This document shows positions 1 through 8,042 of a stretch of DNA of 64,000 nt, in pieces. The notes beneath the pieces were generated by a model that did not search any database, was not told the origin of the DNA, and saw only the letters and a program-made list of their open reading frames with translations. The DNA is from Sva-07 sp963752815 (lineage in GTDB: Bacteria > Actinomycetota > Acidimicrobiia > Acidimicrobiales > Ilumatobacteraceae). The stretch spans positions 1 to 64,000 of the forward strand of contig CAVVZI010000021.1 in the NCBI GenBank assembly GCA_963752815.1, given 5' to 3'. Position 1 is the stretch's first letter; each line of letters starts with the position of its first letter. A program made the position numbers and the translations under genes.

Positions 1-11
1 GCAGGGTCGAG

Positions 12-686
12 CTATACGTCGAACCGATGCCACTGCCCTTCCGACACGACATCGACGGCGTCGCCGACCACGCGGATGGCGGTCTCGTCGTCGATTGCGT
101 ATGCGGGACAGTCGAGGCCGGCGGCCCATGCCTTGGCGTGGGCCAGCGTGTTCTCGGGCAGGGACTCGTGGTCGAGGTGAGGGAAGATCGAGAAGTCGAC
201 CAGGCCGAGCGCGCGGTCGTCGCCGGCGGTCGGCCTCCACCCGACGAACTCCTTGCCGACGCGCGGCGTCATCACCATGCTCCCGGCACTCATGCCGATC
301 CACACCGTGTCGTCCAGCGAGGGGAGTAAGTCGGTCAGCCCGCACTCGCGCATCCAGTGGCACAGGTAGAGGGCGTCGCCGCCCGACACGAGCAGCACGT
401 CGGCCTGGCGCACGAGGGGAACCCATCGCTCCTCGTCGATGCTGGGCAGAGCGGTCAGCTCGATCAACCCCACGGACTTCCACCCCAGCTCGGTCATGGG
501 CTGTTCGGAGCGCCCGGCGACGAACTCCCACACATACTCGCCCGGACCGGCGTGGGGATGGCCGTACATCGCCGTCGGGATGCACAGCGCAGTGCACTCC
601 TCGATGGGTCGGCCGAGCAGGTCGAGCAGCGCATCGTGGATGGTCGGGTTCCTGACGCCCGCGGAGGTGAGAAGAAGCCCACGCAC
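12..686 (-). CDS. Peptidase S51 (dipeptidase E-like)
   Basis: Predicted cytosolic serine peptidase of the S51 family; characterised members cleave Asp-Xaa dipeptides or cyanophycin fragments. The 224-residue product starts from a GTG (VRGLLLTSAGV). It carries the nucleophile elbow GMSAGSM at residues 131-137 (Ser133), preceded by SGGDALYL at 101-108, the usual S51 arrangement, and its length is typical. It lies 45 bp downstream of the monooxygenase gene on the same strand and could be co-transcribed with it. Substrate is not predictable. Confidence 0.8.
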   Translation of the reverse strand: MRGLLLTSAGVRNPTIHDALLDLLGRPIEECTALCIPTAMYGHPHAGPGEYVWEFVAGRSEQPMTELGWKSVGLIELTALPSIDEERWVPLVRQADVLLVSGGDALYLCHWMRECGLTDLLPSLDDTVWIGMSAGSMVMTPRVGKEFVGWRPTAGDDRALGLVDFSIFPHLDHESLPENTLAHAKAWAAGLDCPAYAIDDETAIRVVGDAVDVVSEGQWHRFDV

Positions 687-731
687 CCGCTCAGATTGCC
701 CTGATGGAGGACGTGACGCAAGGGGCTGGTG

Positions 732-1079
732 CTACTTGCCGTCGTCGAAGGAGAAGATGCGCGGCTGGAACGCCGCAATGGCGTCGCGAAGTGCCGCCGA
801 CGGGTCGCCGAACACGGCGAGCTCGAGACCGCCGCCGAGGTACACGAGTCGTCCGAGCAACGGGCCGACGTTGCCGAGATGGGCGAGCACGGCGTCTGAG
901 TCCGCGTAGGTCTCGCGGACCACACACTGCGTGTCGTCGTCGCTGAAGAACCAGTCGTATTGGACCGTGCCGGCCTCGCCCCGAGCGGCATCGAGAGCCT
1001 GGGCGGCGAGTTGTTTGAACTCTTCGAGATCACCCGCCGCAATCGTTGGAAAGGTTGCAGTCGCTTGAATCTGTTCCAC
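732..1079 (-). CDS. Antibiotic-biosynthesis monooxygenase (ABM)-fold protein
   Basis: Small ferredoxin-like alpha/beta-barrel protein of the ABM/quinol monooxygenase type (about 115 residues). The pattern is VEQIQATATFPTI at the N-terminus, a central GTVQYDWFFSDDD segment, then RETYADSDAVLAHL. Such proteins oxidise small quinols or act as heme or aldehyde-modifying enzymes; this one cannot be assigned a substrate. I chose the GTG at 1079 because an AGGGGG sequence lies about 6 nt upstream and the conserved domain starts there; an upstream start at 1151 would add 24 unconserved residues. Confidence 0.65.
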   Translation of the reverse strand: MEQIQATATFPTIAAGDLEEFKQLAAQALDAARGEAGTVQYDWFFSDDDTQCVVRETYADSDAVLAHLGNVGPLLGRLVYLGGGLELAVFGDPSAALRDAIAAFQPRIFSFDDGK

Positions 1080-1189
1080 CTTGTGCCCCCTGTCGTCGGC
1101 GCAACAGCGTAGGTCAATTGACAGAGGCGCCCGGCCGGCGTCGGACGACACGGTCGGGTCCAGCGCTGTCGACGGTGCAGGCTGTGCCG

Positions 1190-1561
1190 ATGCTCGTCAT
1201 CGATGCGGCCAACGTGATCGGATCACGGCCCACGGGATGGTGGCGCGATCGGCCCGGTGCGGCGGGCCGTTTCACCGAACGAGTCCGCGCGACGGTGGCT
1301 GCGGGACGGCTCGACCCACCCGTGACCATCGTGCTCGAGGGACAAGCTCGGGCAGGCGCCGACGAGTCCACCGCGGACGGAGTCGCAGTCGTGCACGCCT
1401 CCGGCGAGGGCGACGACACGATCGCCGCGATCGCCGAGACCCACCACGGCGTGGTCGTGGTCACCGCCGATCGTGGACTGGCCGATCGGGTACGGGCGGC
1501 CAATGGTGAGGTCGTCGGTCCGCGGTGGCTGCTCGACCAGCTCATCGACTGGAACGGGTAG
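1190..1561 (+). CDS. NYN/PIN-like RNase-fold protein (YacP-like)
   Basis: A 123-residue protein beginning MLVIDAANVIGSRP, the acidic N-terminal strand of NYN/PIN-fold nucleases. Further acidic residues occur at GEGDDTIAAI and in VVTADRGLADRV, giving the set expected for a metal-binding centre. The family is linked to RNA processing, but whether this short member is active is unknown. It starts 110 bp from, and divergent to, the ABM-fold gene. A longer reading from 1046 would add only arginine-rich, unconserved sequence, so the ATG at 1190 is preferred. Confidence 0.65.
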   Translation: MLVIDAANVIGSRPTGWWRDRPGAAGRFTERVRATVAAGRLDPPVTIVLEGQARAGADESTADGVAVVHASGEGDDTIAAIAETHHGVVVVTADRGLADRVRAANGEVVGPRWLLDQLIDWNG

Positions 1562-1634
1562 GTACCGGAGCAATCGGCGCACCAGGGGAGTGGTTCGGGT
1601 CGCTTCGCCGTGACGGGCGCGCGATCCTGGGAGG

Positions 1635-2759
1635 ATGACCGTACGTTCGGAACCCGATCTCCCTCGAGAGTTCGACGCGGTCGTTCCGAATGCGCTCACG
1701 GTCCGGCTCGGCGTCGATCTGCCCATCGTCCAAGCGCCGATGGCAGGCAGCAGCGGGGTCGACCTCGCCGTGGCGGTGGCGCGTGCCGGCGGGCTCGGGT
1801 CGTTGCCGGCCGCGATGTTGACAGCCGAACAGCTCGTGGAGCAGGTGGACGAATTCCGGCGCGGCGCGAACGCGGCGATCAATGTGAACTTCTTCTGCCA
1901 CCACGAGCCCCAGGTCTCACGCCGCGTGCTCGAGGAGTGGAGCGATTCCCTCGCCCGATTCGACCGTGAGCTCGGCGTCGACCGCGCCGACGTGCGAACC
2001 GCGCCACGGAACCCGTTCGACGAGGACGCCTGTCGACTGGTCGAACGTTGCCGCCCCGAAGTGGTCAGCTTCCACTTCGGCCTGCCCGATCCCAAGTTCG
2101 TCGAGCGGGTCCGCGCCACCGGTGCGGTCGTGATGTCGTCGGCGACGACCGTGGCCGAAGCCGTATGGCTCGAGGCACACGGGTGCGACGTGGTGATCGC
2201 TCAGGGTGCCGAAGCCGGCGGGCACCGTGGAATGTTTCTCACCGAGGACGTCGCTGCGCAGCCGGGCACGATCGCCCTCGTGCCGAGGGTGGTCGACGCG
2301 GTGGACCTGCCGGTGATCGCGGCCGGCGGGATCGCTGACGGTCGCGGCATCGCGGCCGGCCTCGTGCTCGGCGCCTCCGCGGTACAGATCGGTACGGCGT
2401 ACCTGCTGTGTCCCGAGGCGCTCACCACCCCGGTGCACCGGCTCGCCCTGGCCCGGGGAAGCGCGGACGACACCGTGGTGACGAACGTCTTCACGGGACG
2501 GCCGGCGCGCGGTCGCCGCAACCGACTGATCGACGAACTCGGTCCGCTGTCGCAGGACGCACCGCCGTTTCCCACCGCGGCAGCGGCGGTCGCGCCGCTG
2601 CGCGCCGCCGCCGAGGCGCGCGGGTCGGGTGATTTCTCACCGCTGTGGTCGGGTCAAGCCGGTGTCCCAACCGCTGACGTCCCGGCTTCTGACCTCACTC
2701 GCCGCTTCATGCTCGAACTGGATGCTGCTCTCGCCAACGCGGCGGGCCGGCCGGCTTGA
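1635..2759 (+). CDS. Nitronate monooxygenase family flavoprotein
   Basis: FMN-dependent TIM-barrel enzyme of the nitronate monooxygenase/2-nitropropane dioxygenase family (374 residues), which oxidises alkyl nitronates such as propionate-3-nitronate, or acts as a related flavin reductase. Visible hallmarks are IVQAPMAG near the N-terminus, VVIAQGAEAGGHRG (phosphate and substrate loop) in the middle and VIAAGGIADGRGIAAGL for FMN phosphate binding. A GGGAGG sequence just before the ATG supports the start. It is followed by a convergent RidA gene 33 bp downstream. Confidence 0.85.
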   Translation: MTVRSEPDLPREFDAVVPNALTVRLGVDLPIVQAPMAGSSGVDLAVAVARAGGLGSLPAAMLTAEQLVEQVDEFRRGANAAINVNFFCHHEPQVSRRVLEEWSDSLARFDRELGVDRADVRTAPRNPFDEDACRLVERCRPEVVSFHFGLPDPKFVERVRATGAVVMSSATTVAEAVWLEAHGCDVVIAQGAEAGGHRGMFLTEDVAAQPGTIALVPRVVDAVDLPVIAAGGIADGRGIAAGLVLGASAVQIGTAYLLCPEALTTPVHRLALARGSADDTVVTNVFTGRPARGRRNRLIDELGPLSQDAPPFPTAAAAVAPLRAAAEARGSGDFSPLWSGQAGVPTADVPASDLTRRFMLELDAALANAAGRPA

Positions 2760-2792
2760 GCCGTTCGCTGCTGCGCTCGGCGGCGGATGCAC

Positions 2793-3173
2793 TCACGGCT
2801 TGAGCGCGGTGACCTCGACCTCGATCTTCATCGCCGCCTCCGACAGGCCGACGACCATCATCGTCGCCGCCGGCAAGGCTTCCGCGAAGTACTTCTGCAG
2901 CATCGGCCAACACGGCTCGAAGTCGTCCGCATCGGTGACCAGGTATCGGACCCGGACGACGTCGGCGGCACACGATCCCGCGCGCGTCAGGGCGTCGTCG
3001 ATGTTGGCCAGAGCCTGCCGGCACTGCTCGACGACGTCGTCGCTGATCGTCATGGTCGTGTAGTCGTATCCGGTGGTGCCCGACACGAAGACCCATCGTC
3101 CGTCGACAACCGCGCGCGAGTAGCCGATCCGTTGTTCGAACGAACTGCCTTGGGAGATTCGTTCACGCACCAT
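2793..3173 (-). CDS. RidA/YjgF family protein
   Basis: 126-residue member of the RidA (YjgF/YER057c/UK114) family, which forms cytosolic trimers and, in the archetype, hydrolyses reactive enamine/imine intermediates released by PLP enzymes. The sequence contains VDGRWVFVSGTTGYDY, the alternating helix with VVEQCRQALANIDDALTRAG, the DVVRVRYLVTDADDF strand and the C-terminal KIEVEVTALKP. The family arginine is in the VVRVRYLV segment. Actual substrate unknown. Confidence 0.85.
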   Translation of the reverse strand: MVRERISQGSSFEQRIGYSRAVVDGRWVFVSGTTGYDYTTMTISDDVVEQCRQALANIDDALTRAGSCAADVVRVRYLVTDADDFEPCWPMLQKYFAEALPAATMMVVGLSEAAMKIEVEVTALKP

Positions 3174-3203
3174 GGCCGGATTGTCGCATGCCGGCGGGAG
3201 TGC

Positions 3204-3560
3204 TCAGGGCTTCGGCGTCTGTTGGTACAGGGCGAGGCGCCAGTCGGCGTTCCGACGGACGTAGACGCTGGTCATCACGCCGACGAACGCAGGATCGTCG
3301 CTGCCACGATGACCTGTGCCGACGTACACCACGGCCGCCGAGTCCTCACCGAGTGGCAGCATCCGAACATCGTCCATTTCGTATCCCGCCCACGGCGGCG
3401 ACTTGCCCAACGCTTCGACCACATCGCTGCGGGTCATCACCGTGCCGTCGGCGAGCACCATCACACCGTCGTCCGTCATCAATCCGCCGTAGAACTCGGC
3501 GCCAGTGCCATTGCACAACGACGCCCAGCCGGCGTGTTCCAATTCGAGCAACTCATCCAT
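3204..3560 (-). CDS. SnoaL/NTF2-like small protein
   Basis: 118-residue protein with the cone-shaped NTF2-like pattern: an N-terminal helix (MDELLELEHAGWASLCNG), GAEFYGGLMTDDGVMVLADG, then paired strands including VRMLPLGEDSAAVVYVGT and a C-terminal NADWRLALYQQTP strand. Proteins of this type are either small isomerase-like enzymes or polyketide-cyclase relatives, and the fold alone does not predict chemistry. It lies between RidA and a deazaflavin-dependent nitroreductase-like gene, all on the same strand, with short gaps. Confidence 0.7.
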   Translation of the reverse strand: MDELLELEHAGWASLCNGTGAEFYGGLMTDDGVMVLADGTVMTRSDVVEALGKSPPWAGYEMDDVRMLPLGEDSAAVVYVGTGHRGSDDPAFVGVMTSVYVRRNADWRLALYQQTPKP

Positions 3561-3600
3561 GGTCCGGCTCTACCCGTTCCCGGTCGAGCGGACACCCGCC

Positions 3601-4014
3601 TCAGCGTGGGTCGAGGACGACGACCGGGATCTCGCGGGTGGTGGCCTTGGCGTACTCGTCGAAGTTGGGCATCGCGTCGGCCTGGGCGCGGAACAGGCGG
3701 GCCCGCTCGTCGCCCTCGGCGACGCGTGCTCGCACCGGAATGGTGTCGGCCCCGACCTCGACCGTGATGTCCGGGTTGGCGACCAGGTTGCGGAACCACT
3801 GCGGATCCTCGGGCGCCCCGCCTTTCGAGGCGATCACGACGTAGCTGTCGCCGTCGCGGGTGTACACCAGCGGCGACGTGTACTCGACCCCGGTCCGGGC
3901 TCCGCGGTGGTTGACGAGGATCATCGGCGCACCGGCGAACGCGCCGCCGACGGCACCGTCGTTCTCGCGGAACTCGCTGATGACGCCGCGGTTGAACTCG
4001 TTGAAATCCGTCAT
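3601..4014 (-). CDS. Deazaflavin (F420)-dependent nitroreductase-family protein
   Basis: 137-residue split-barrel protein of the DDN family; mycobacterial members use reduced F420 as cofactor. Typical segments are GAPMILVNHRGARTGVEYTSPLVY, YVVIASKGGAPEDPQWFRNLVANPDITVEVG and RLFRAQADAMPNFDEYAKAT. The ATG at 4014 is preferred because AAGGAG lies about 9 nt upstream and the family N-terminus (FNEFNRGVISEFR) begins there. F420 use is inferred from the family, not visible directly. A second family member lies at about 36.7 kb. Confidence 0.85.
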   Translation of the reverse strand: MTDFNEFNRGVISEFRENDGAVGGAFAGAPMILVNHRGARTGVEYTSPLVYTRDGDSYVVIASKGGAPEDPQWFRNLVANPDITVEVGADTIPVRARVAEGDERARLFRAQADAMPNFDEYAKATTREIPVVVLDPR

Positions 4015-4111
4015 TGCAGGTAGCTCCTTGAAGGCCAGTGATTTGCGGCGAGTCTGCCACGCCCGTTCCGGACGGGGCGTGTCGACCACCGAGCGCCAGC
4101 GGTCGTCGGAG

Positions 4112-4588
4112 TCAGCCGGTCACTGGCCAGTGGAGCTCGGTGCGCAGGTCGGCCGGGTCCATGTCCGGCGACGGCTCCGTCACGTACACCTCCCAGAGGT
4201 CGTCACCGGGCCGCAGACCGGCCTCCGCGATCCACGCCGCCAATCGCCGCCACGACGACCCGAGTTGGTCGAACGACCCTTCGTGCACCAGGGCGGCAAC
4301 CCGACCGCCGGGCAGCCGGCTCGCGACCATGTCGCCGTCGGCCTCGACGGTGCCCGCCGTCGGAAAGCCCACCTCGAGGTCGGCGACGGCGCCGGGCGGA
4401 CCGTGGTACAGGGCGAACGCGGGACCGACGATCGCCACACCCTGGGCGGTGATGGCAGGAGCGAGGCGGGAGAACGACGCGTCGAAGAACGCGGCGAGTT
4501 CGCCCATGTCGACCACGCCCCGGATGACCGCCGTGGTGATCTCCTCGGCGTCGGCCAGCGTCGGTTCTGGTTGCGATGCGGTGCTCAT
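4112..4588 (-). CDS. GyrI-like/effector-binding domain protein
   Basis: About 158 residues matching the stand-alone effector-binding (AraC-E/GyrI-like) fold: EEITTAVIRGVVDMGELAAFFDASFSRL, then GPAFALYHG, LEVGFPTAG, ASRLPGGRVAALVHEGSFDQLGSSWRRLAAWI and a final WEVYVTEP strand with TELHWPV. Such proteins bind small hydrophobic molecules or inhibit other proteins. There is no DNA-binding domain. The ATG at 4588 is chosen over one 18 nt upstream because the conserved region starts soon after. Role unknown. Confidence 0.7.
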   Translation of the reverse strand: MSTASQPEPTLADAEEITTAVIRGVVDMGELAAFFDASFSRLAPAITAQGVAIVGPAFALYHGPPGAVADLEVGFPTAGTVEADGDMVASRLPGGRVAALVHEGSFDQLGSSWRRLAAWIAEAGLRPGDDLWEVYVTEPSPDMDPADLRTELHWPVTG

Positions 4589-4633
4589 CTCGCGAGCGTG
4601 CCACACCGAGTAACACCGGTCGTCCGACGAGTG

Positions 4634-5263
4634 CTACTGGTCGCGACGAGCCATGTCACCGGTCGACGGGATGCCTTTGGCGAGCGCGTACTCGGCGAGG
4701 ACGACACCATTCGGTGAGGTGATCGCTGGTTCGACGAGCTCGAGATTCGACGGGACGGTGCCGCCGGCGAACACTCGCTTGCCCGTGCCGAGCAGGATCG
4801 GATAGATCCAGAGCTTCAGTCGGTCGAACAGGCCCTCGGCGATGAGCGTCTGCACGAAGTCGACGCTGCCGATGACGTGCACGTGGGCGTGACGCTCCCG
4901 AAGGTCAGCGACCGCGGCTGCGATGTCGGGGCCCAGCAGGCTGGAGTGCGCCCAGTCGAGCGTCGGAGCACCTCGGGATGCGACGTACTTCGGGACGGCG
5001 TTGAAGAGCCGGGCGATGCCGCCATCGATGCCCTCGTCCTGCCCGGGCCAGAAGCCGGCGAAGATGTCGTAGGTGCGTCGCCCGAGCAGGAGGGCGTCCA
5101 GGCCCTCCATCCCGGCGACGACCTGTTCGCCGACCAAGGCATCGGACAGCGGTGCCTGCCAGCCACCGAAGGCGAACCCGCCTTCGGTGTCCTCCTCAGG
5201 TCCGCCGGGTGCTTGAGCGACGCCGTCGAGCGTCGTGAAGAGGTCGATGTGGATGAGTCCCAT
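4634..5263 (-). CDS. Dihydrofolate reductase-fold (RibD C-terminal-like) protein
   Basis: 209-residue NADPH-binding protein of the RibD C-terminal/dihydrofolate reductase superfamily. It starts MGLIHIDLFTTLDGVAQAPGG, has LLLGRRTYDIFAGFWPG (the GRxTY cofactor-binding pattern) and continues with HVHVIGSVDFVQTLIAEGLFDRLKLWIYPILLGTGKRVF, characteristic of this branch. Members are usually orphan reductases unrelated to folate biosynthesis. GGAG 6-9 nt before the ATG at 5263 favours that start over the TTG 12 nt upstream. Confidence 0.8.
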   Translation of the reverse strand: MGLIHIDLFTTLDGVAQAPGGPEEDTEGGFAFGGWQAPLSDALVGEQVVAGMEGLDALLLGRRTYDIFAGFWPGQDEGIDGGIARLFNAVPKYVASRGAPTLDWAHSSLLGPDIAAAVADLRERHAHVHVIGSVDFVQTLIAEGLFDRLKLWIYPILLGTGKRVFAGGTVPSNLELVEPAITSPNGVVLAEYALAKGIPSTGDMARRDQ

Positions 5264-5395
5264 GGTGTGCTCCAATCAAGGTTCGGGTGGTTCCACCATG
5301 ACAACGAACCGTGTGCGTCGTTTCGACACCACTGACCGAATCTCGAGCGCATGGGTGAGTGCCGGGTGATACCCGTTTGATCCGTATTGATCCCA

Positions 5396-6472
5396 ATGAG
5401 TAAACAAATGGGGATGAATAGGGAACAATTGGCTCGATATTCGTTCGACATGTTGCCCGAGCAGCATCGCGAGCCCGCCCGTGCCGCCTTGCTGACCACG
5501 GCGGACGCCAGCGCCGGCGTTTCGCTCGAGCCGCTCAGCGGCGGGGCGTCCGGCGCCCTCGTTCACCGCGTCGACCGCGACGGAGCCGGCCCCCTCCTCC
5601 TGCGGATCGAGACGGCGCGCGACCCGTTCCGTGACCCGCACCGCAGTTACGTGTGCCTGCGGACTGCCGCTGACGCCGGCATCGCCCCGGCGGTTCACGT
5701 CGCCGATCCGGACGCCGGCATCGTGGTCATGGACTTCATCGACGAGCGACCGATCACCGAGCACCCCGGCGGCGCGGTCGGCGCGCTGCGCGAGCTCGGC
5801 GGACGCGTCGCGCAGCTGCAGGCGACCGCGACGTTCCCGCCGCTGCTCGACGACTTCGCCACTCTCCTCGGTCGGATGCTGGCGATGATCGAGGACGCCG
5901 GCGTCTTCGCGCCAGGCGTGCTGGCGCCGGTCCACGACGGATTCGATCAGATCTGCGCGGCGTACCCCTGGGACCGTGACGCGCAGGTGTCCAGCCACAA
6001 CGACATCAACCCATTCAACGTCCTGTTCGACGGTGAACGGCTCTGGCTGATCGACTGGGAGATCGCGTTCCGCAACGACCCCTTCGCCGACGTCGCGTGT
6101 GTCGCCAACAACTTCGGTGACCAGGTCGCCGACATGGGCTCGACCGACGCGATCGAGGAGGCATTGCTGCGCGCCTGGCTCGGACGTGCGCCCGATCGTC
6201 CGACGCGCAGCCGCCTCACGCTCATGCGGCAACTGAACCGCCTCTTCTACGCCTGCCTGATGATGAGCACGACGATCGGACAACAGCCGCCCGAGACCGA
6301 TCTCGACGCGCTCGGCGTCGACGCGTTCCGAGCCGAGGTGGAGTCGGGACGACTCGCCCTCGGATCACCGCACCTGCTGCACGTCATGGGCAAGATGCAG
6401 CTCGCCGGGTTCCTTGGTGGCGTGGCCGCCGACGGTTTCGGTGAGACCCTGAGGCAAGCCGGATCCGGCTGA
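5396..6472 (+). CDS. Aminoglycoside/choline phosphotransferase-like kinase
   Basis: About 358-residue protein-kinase-fold phosphotransferase (APH/choline kinase family). The N-lobe has GGASGALVHRV (P-loop-like) and LLLRIETA. The C-lobe has the catalytic-loop pattern SSHNDINPFNVLFDG (the His-x-Asp-x4-Asn arrangement) and the metal-binding IDWEIAFRNDPFADVA, closest to choline/ethanolamine kinase-like proteins. The substrate is not predictable and resistance should not be inferred. The ATG at 5396 follows a relatively AT-rich 130-bp intergenic stretch. Other ATGs at 5408 and 5414 are possible; no clear ribosome-binding site decides. Confidence 0.75.
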   Translation: MSKQMGMNREQLARYSFDMLPEQHREPARAALLTTADASAGVSLEPLSGGASGALVHRVDRDGAGPLLLRIETARDPFRDPHRSYVCLRTAADAGIAPAVHVADPDAGIVVMDFIDERPITEHPGGAVGALRELGGRVAQLQATATFPPLLDDFATLLGRMLAMIEDAGVFAPGVLAPVHDGFDQICAAYPWDRDAQVSSHNDINPFNVLFDGERLWLIDWEIAFRNDPFADVACVANNFGDQVADMGSTDAIEEALLRAWLGRAPDRPTRSRLTLMRQLNRLFYACLMMSTTIGQQPPETDLDALGVDAFRAEVESGRLALGSPHLLHVMGKMQLAGFLGGVAADGFGETLRQAGSG

Positions 6473-6494
6473 TGGGTCCCGTATGGTTCGACGT

Positions 6495-6944
6495 GTGGTG
6501 ACGTCCGCCAACCGGCTCTCCCATGACGAGCTGTGCACCGTCGACGACGCCGCCGCCCACCTGCAGGTGCACCGCAAGACGGTGCTCCGCTTCATCCGCG
6601 ACGGCCGGCTCCCGGCGACCAGGATCGGCAAGGCGTACCGGATCCGGCGGGCCGACCTCGACACGTTCGCCGGCACGCCCACCCCGGTCGTGACCGCCGC
6701 CGACGCCGCTCGGGTCACGAGCATCGTCGACGTGCCGGGAGTCGGACCAACCCTCGCGAGCAAGTTGGCGGGCGCGGTGACGAACTCGCTGCACGGCAGC
6801 CGCGACCAGCGCGGTGACGTGCACGCCGAGGTGGTCTACGACGCCGAACACAGCCACCTGAAGATCATCGTCATCGGCGCCGTCGCCGACACTCGCAGCC
6901 TCCTCGGCCTCGTCCAGGTCTGGCTCGAGCAGTTGACTCCCTGA
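6495..6944 (+). CDS. Excisionase-type HTH DNA-binding protein
   Basis: About 149-residue protein with an N-terminal winged helix of the excisionase/MerR-like HTH_17 type: LCTVDDAAAHLQVHRKTVLRFIRDGRLPATRIGKAYRIRRADLDTF. A second region (VDVPGVGPTLASKLAGAV, then HAEVVYDAEHSHLKIIVIGAV) resembles a small ligand- or protein-binding domain. There is no integrase or phage gene nearby, so this is more likely a transcription regulator than a recombination factor. An ATG exists at 6483, but a -10-like TATGGT overlaps it (6482-6487), so a leaderless start at the GTG at 6495 or 6498 is preferred. Confidence 0.7.
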   Translation: MVTSANRLSHDELCTVDDAAAHLQVHRKTVLRFIRDGRLPATRIGKAYRIRRADLDTFAGTPTPVVTAADAARVTSIVDVPGVGPTLASKLAGAVTNSLHGSRDQRGDVHAEVVYDAEHSHLKIIVIGAVADTRSLLGLVQVWLEQLTP

Positions 6945-6979
6945 CGGCGTCGCATCGTGTTCGTCGCTAGGGTCGGGCC

Positions 6980-7996
6980 GTGACCCGATACGTCGTGATC
7001 GGCGCCGGCGCGATCGGCGGTGCGGTCGCCGGGTTGCTCGCCGACACCGGCATCGACGCGATCGCGGTGGCCCGCGGTGCCCATGCCGCCGCCATCACCG
7101 AGCGAGGCCTCAGCGTCCGCATGCCGGAGCGTGCGTTCACGGTGCGTATCCCCTGCGTCACCGATCCGTCCGAACTGCAGCTCGCCGTCGGCGACGTGCT
7201 CGTCCTGGCGACCAAGACGCACCAGGCCGACGTGGCACTCCGCCAGTGGGTGGACGCGCCGGTCGTCGACGGCGACACGAACGTGGGGACCGCCGGTGAG
7301 GTGCTCCCCATCCTCACCGCCCTCAACGGGGTGGTCAGTGAGGATCTCGCCCTGCGCTACTTCGACCGGGTCATCGGGGTGTGCGTCTGGATGCCGGCGG
7401 CCCACATCGAGCCGGGCGAGGTGATCGTGCGTGGCGCGCCGATCGCGGGCACGTTCCACATCGGGTCGGTGCCCGCCCATCGCGACGAATCGGCGTTGCT
7501 CGACGACATCGACCGCGACTGGACCGCGGCAGGGTTGCGCATCCTGCGTCCCGACGACGTGATGCCGTGGAAGTACCGCAAGCTCGTCAGCAACATCGGC
7601 AACGCGTTCCAGGCGCTCGTCGGCGCCGGCGGCTCGGTCGGTGCGCTGGTGCGGGCGGCGCAGGACGAAGCGGGAGCCGTGCTCGACGCGGCAGGTATCG
7701 ACGTGATCGCCGACGAGGACGAGGCTGCCGAGCGCGCCGCGAGCGGACTGCGGATCGTCGAGGTGCCCGGCCAGACCGAAGCCCTCGGTGGCTCGTCGTG
7801 GCAGTCGCTGGCCCGGGGGACCGGCGACATCGAGACCGACTACCTCAACGGCGAGATCGCCCTCATCGCCCGCCGACTCGGCATCGAGGCGCCGATCAAT
7901 GCCGGGATCGCCCGGCTGGCGCGGCGGGCCGCGGCCGACGGGCAAGCGCCCGGCGCGATCACCGCGGAGGCGCTCGCCGGACTCCTCGGTCTGTGA
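6980..7996 (+). CDS. Ketopantoate reductase family protein
   Basis: 338-residue NADPH-dependent reductase of the 2-dehydropantoate 2-reductase family (PanE/ApbA-like). The N-terminal Rossmann motif is RYVVIGAGAIGGAVAGLLAD, followed by VLVLATKTHQ and the C-terminal helical domain with MPWKYRKLVSNIGNAFQAL, which holds the catalytic Lys and Asn positions, and later IETDYLNGEI. Whether it makes pantoate or acts on another 2-keto acid is unclear, because no other pantothenate gene is nearby. The GTG start is 6 nt after a TAGGGT box, a leaderless configuration. Confidence 0.85.
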   Translation: MTRYVVIGAGAIGGAVAGLLADTGIDAIAVARGAHAAAITERGLSVRMPERAFTVRIPCVTDPSELQLAVGDVLVLATKTHQADVALRQWVDAPVVDGDTNVGTAGEVLPILTALNGVVSEDLALRYFDRVIGVCVWMPAAHIEPGEVIVRGAPIAGTFHIGSVPAHRDESALLDDIDRDWTAAGLRILRPDDVMPWKYRKLVSNIGNAFQALVGAGGSVGALVRAAQDEAGAVLDAAGIDVIADEDEAAERAASGLRIVEVPGQTEALGGSSWQSLARGTGDIETDYLNGEIALIARRLGIEAPINAGIARLARRAAADGQAPGAITAEALAGLLGL

Positions 7997-8042
7997 TGGG
8001 CACGAGCCAGGTGGCCGTGTTCGAACGTGCAACGATGCCGCA

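Noticed and set aside
5396..6472. Aminoglycoside resistance gene
   Set aside because: Only the general phosphotransferase fold is visible; it is closer to choline-kinase-like proteins and there is no resistance context.
6495..6944. Phage or integrative element excisionase
   Set aside because: No integrase, attachment site or phage gene nearby; the C-terminal domain is unlike small excisionases.
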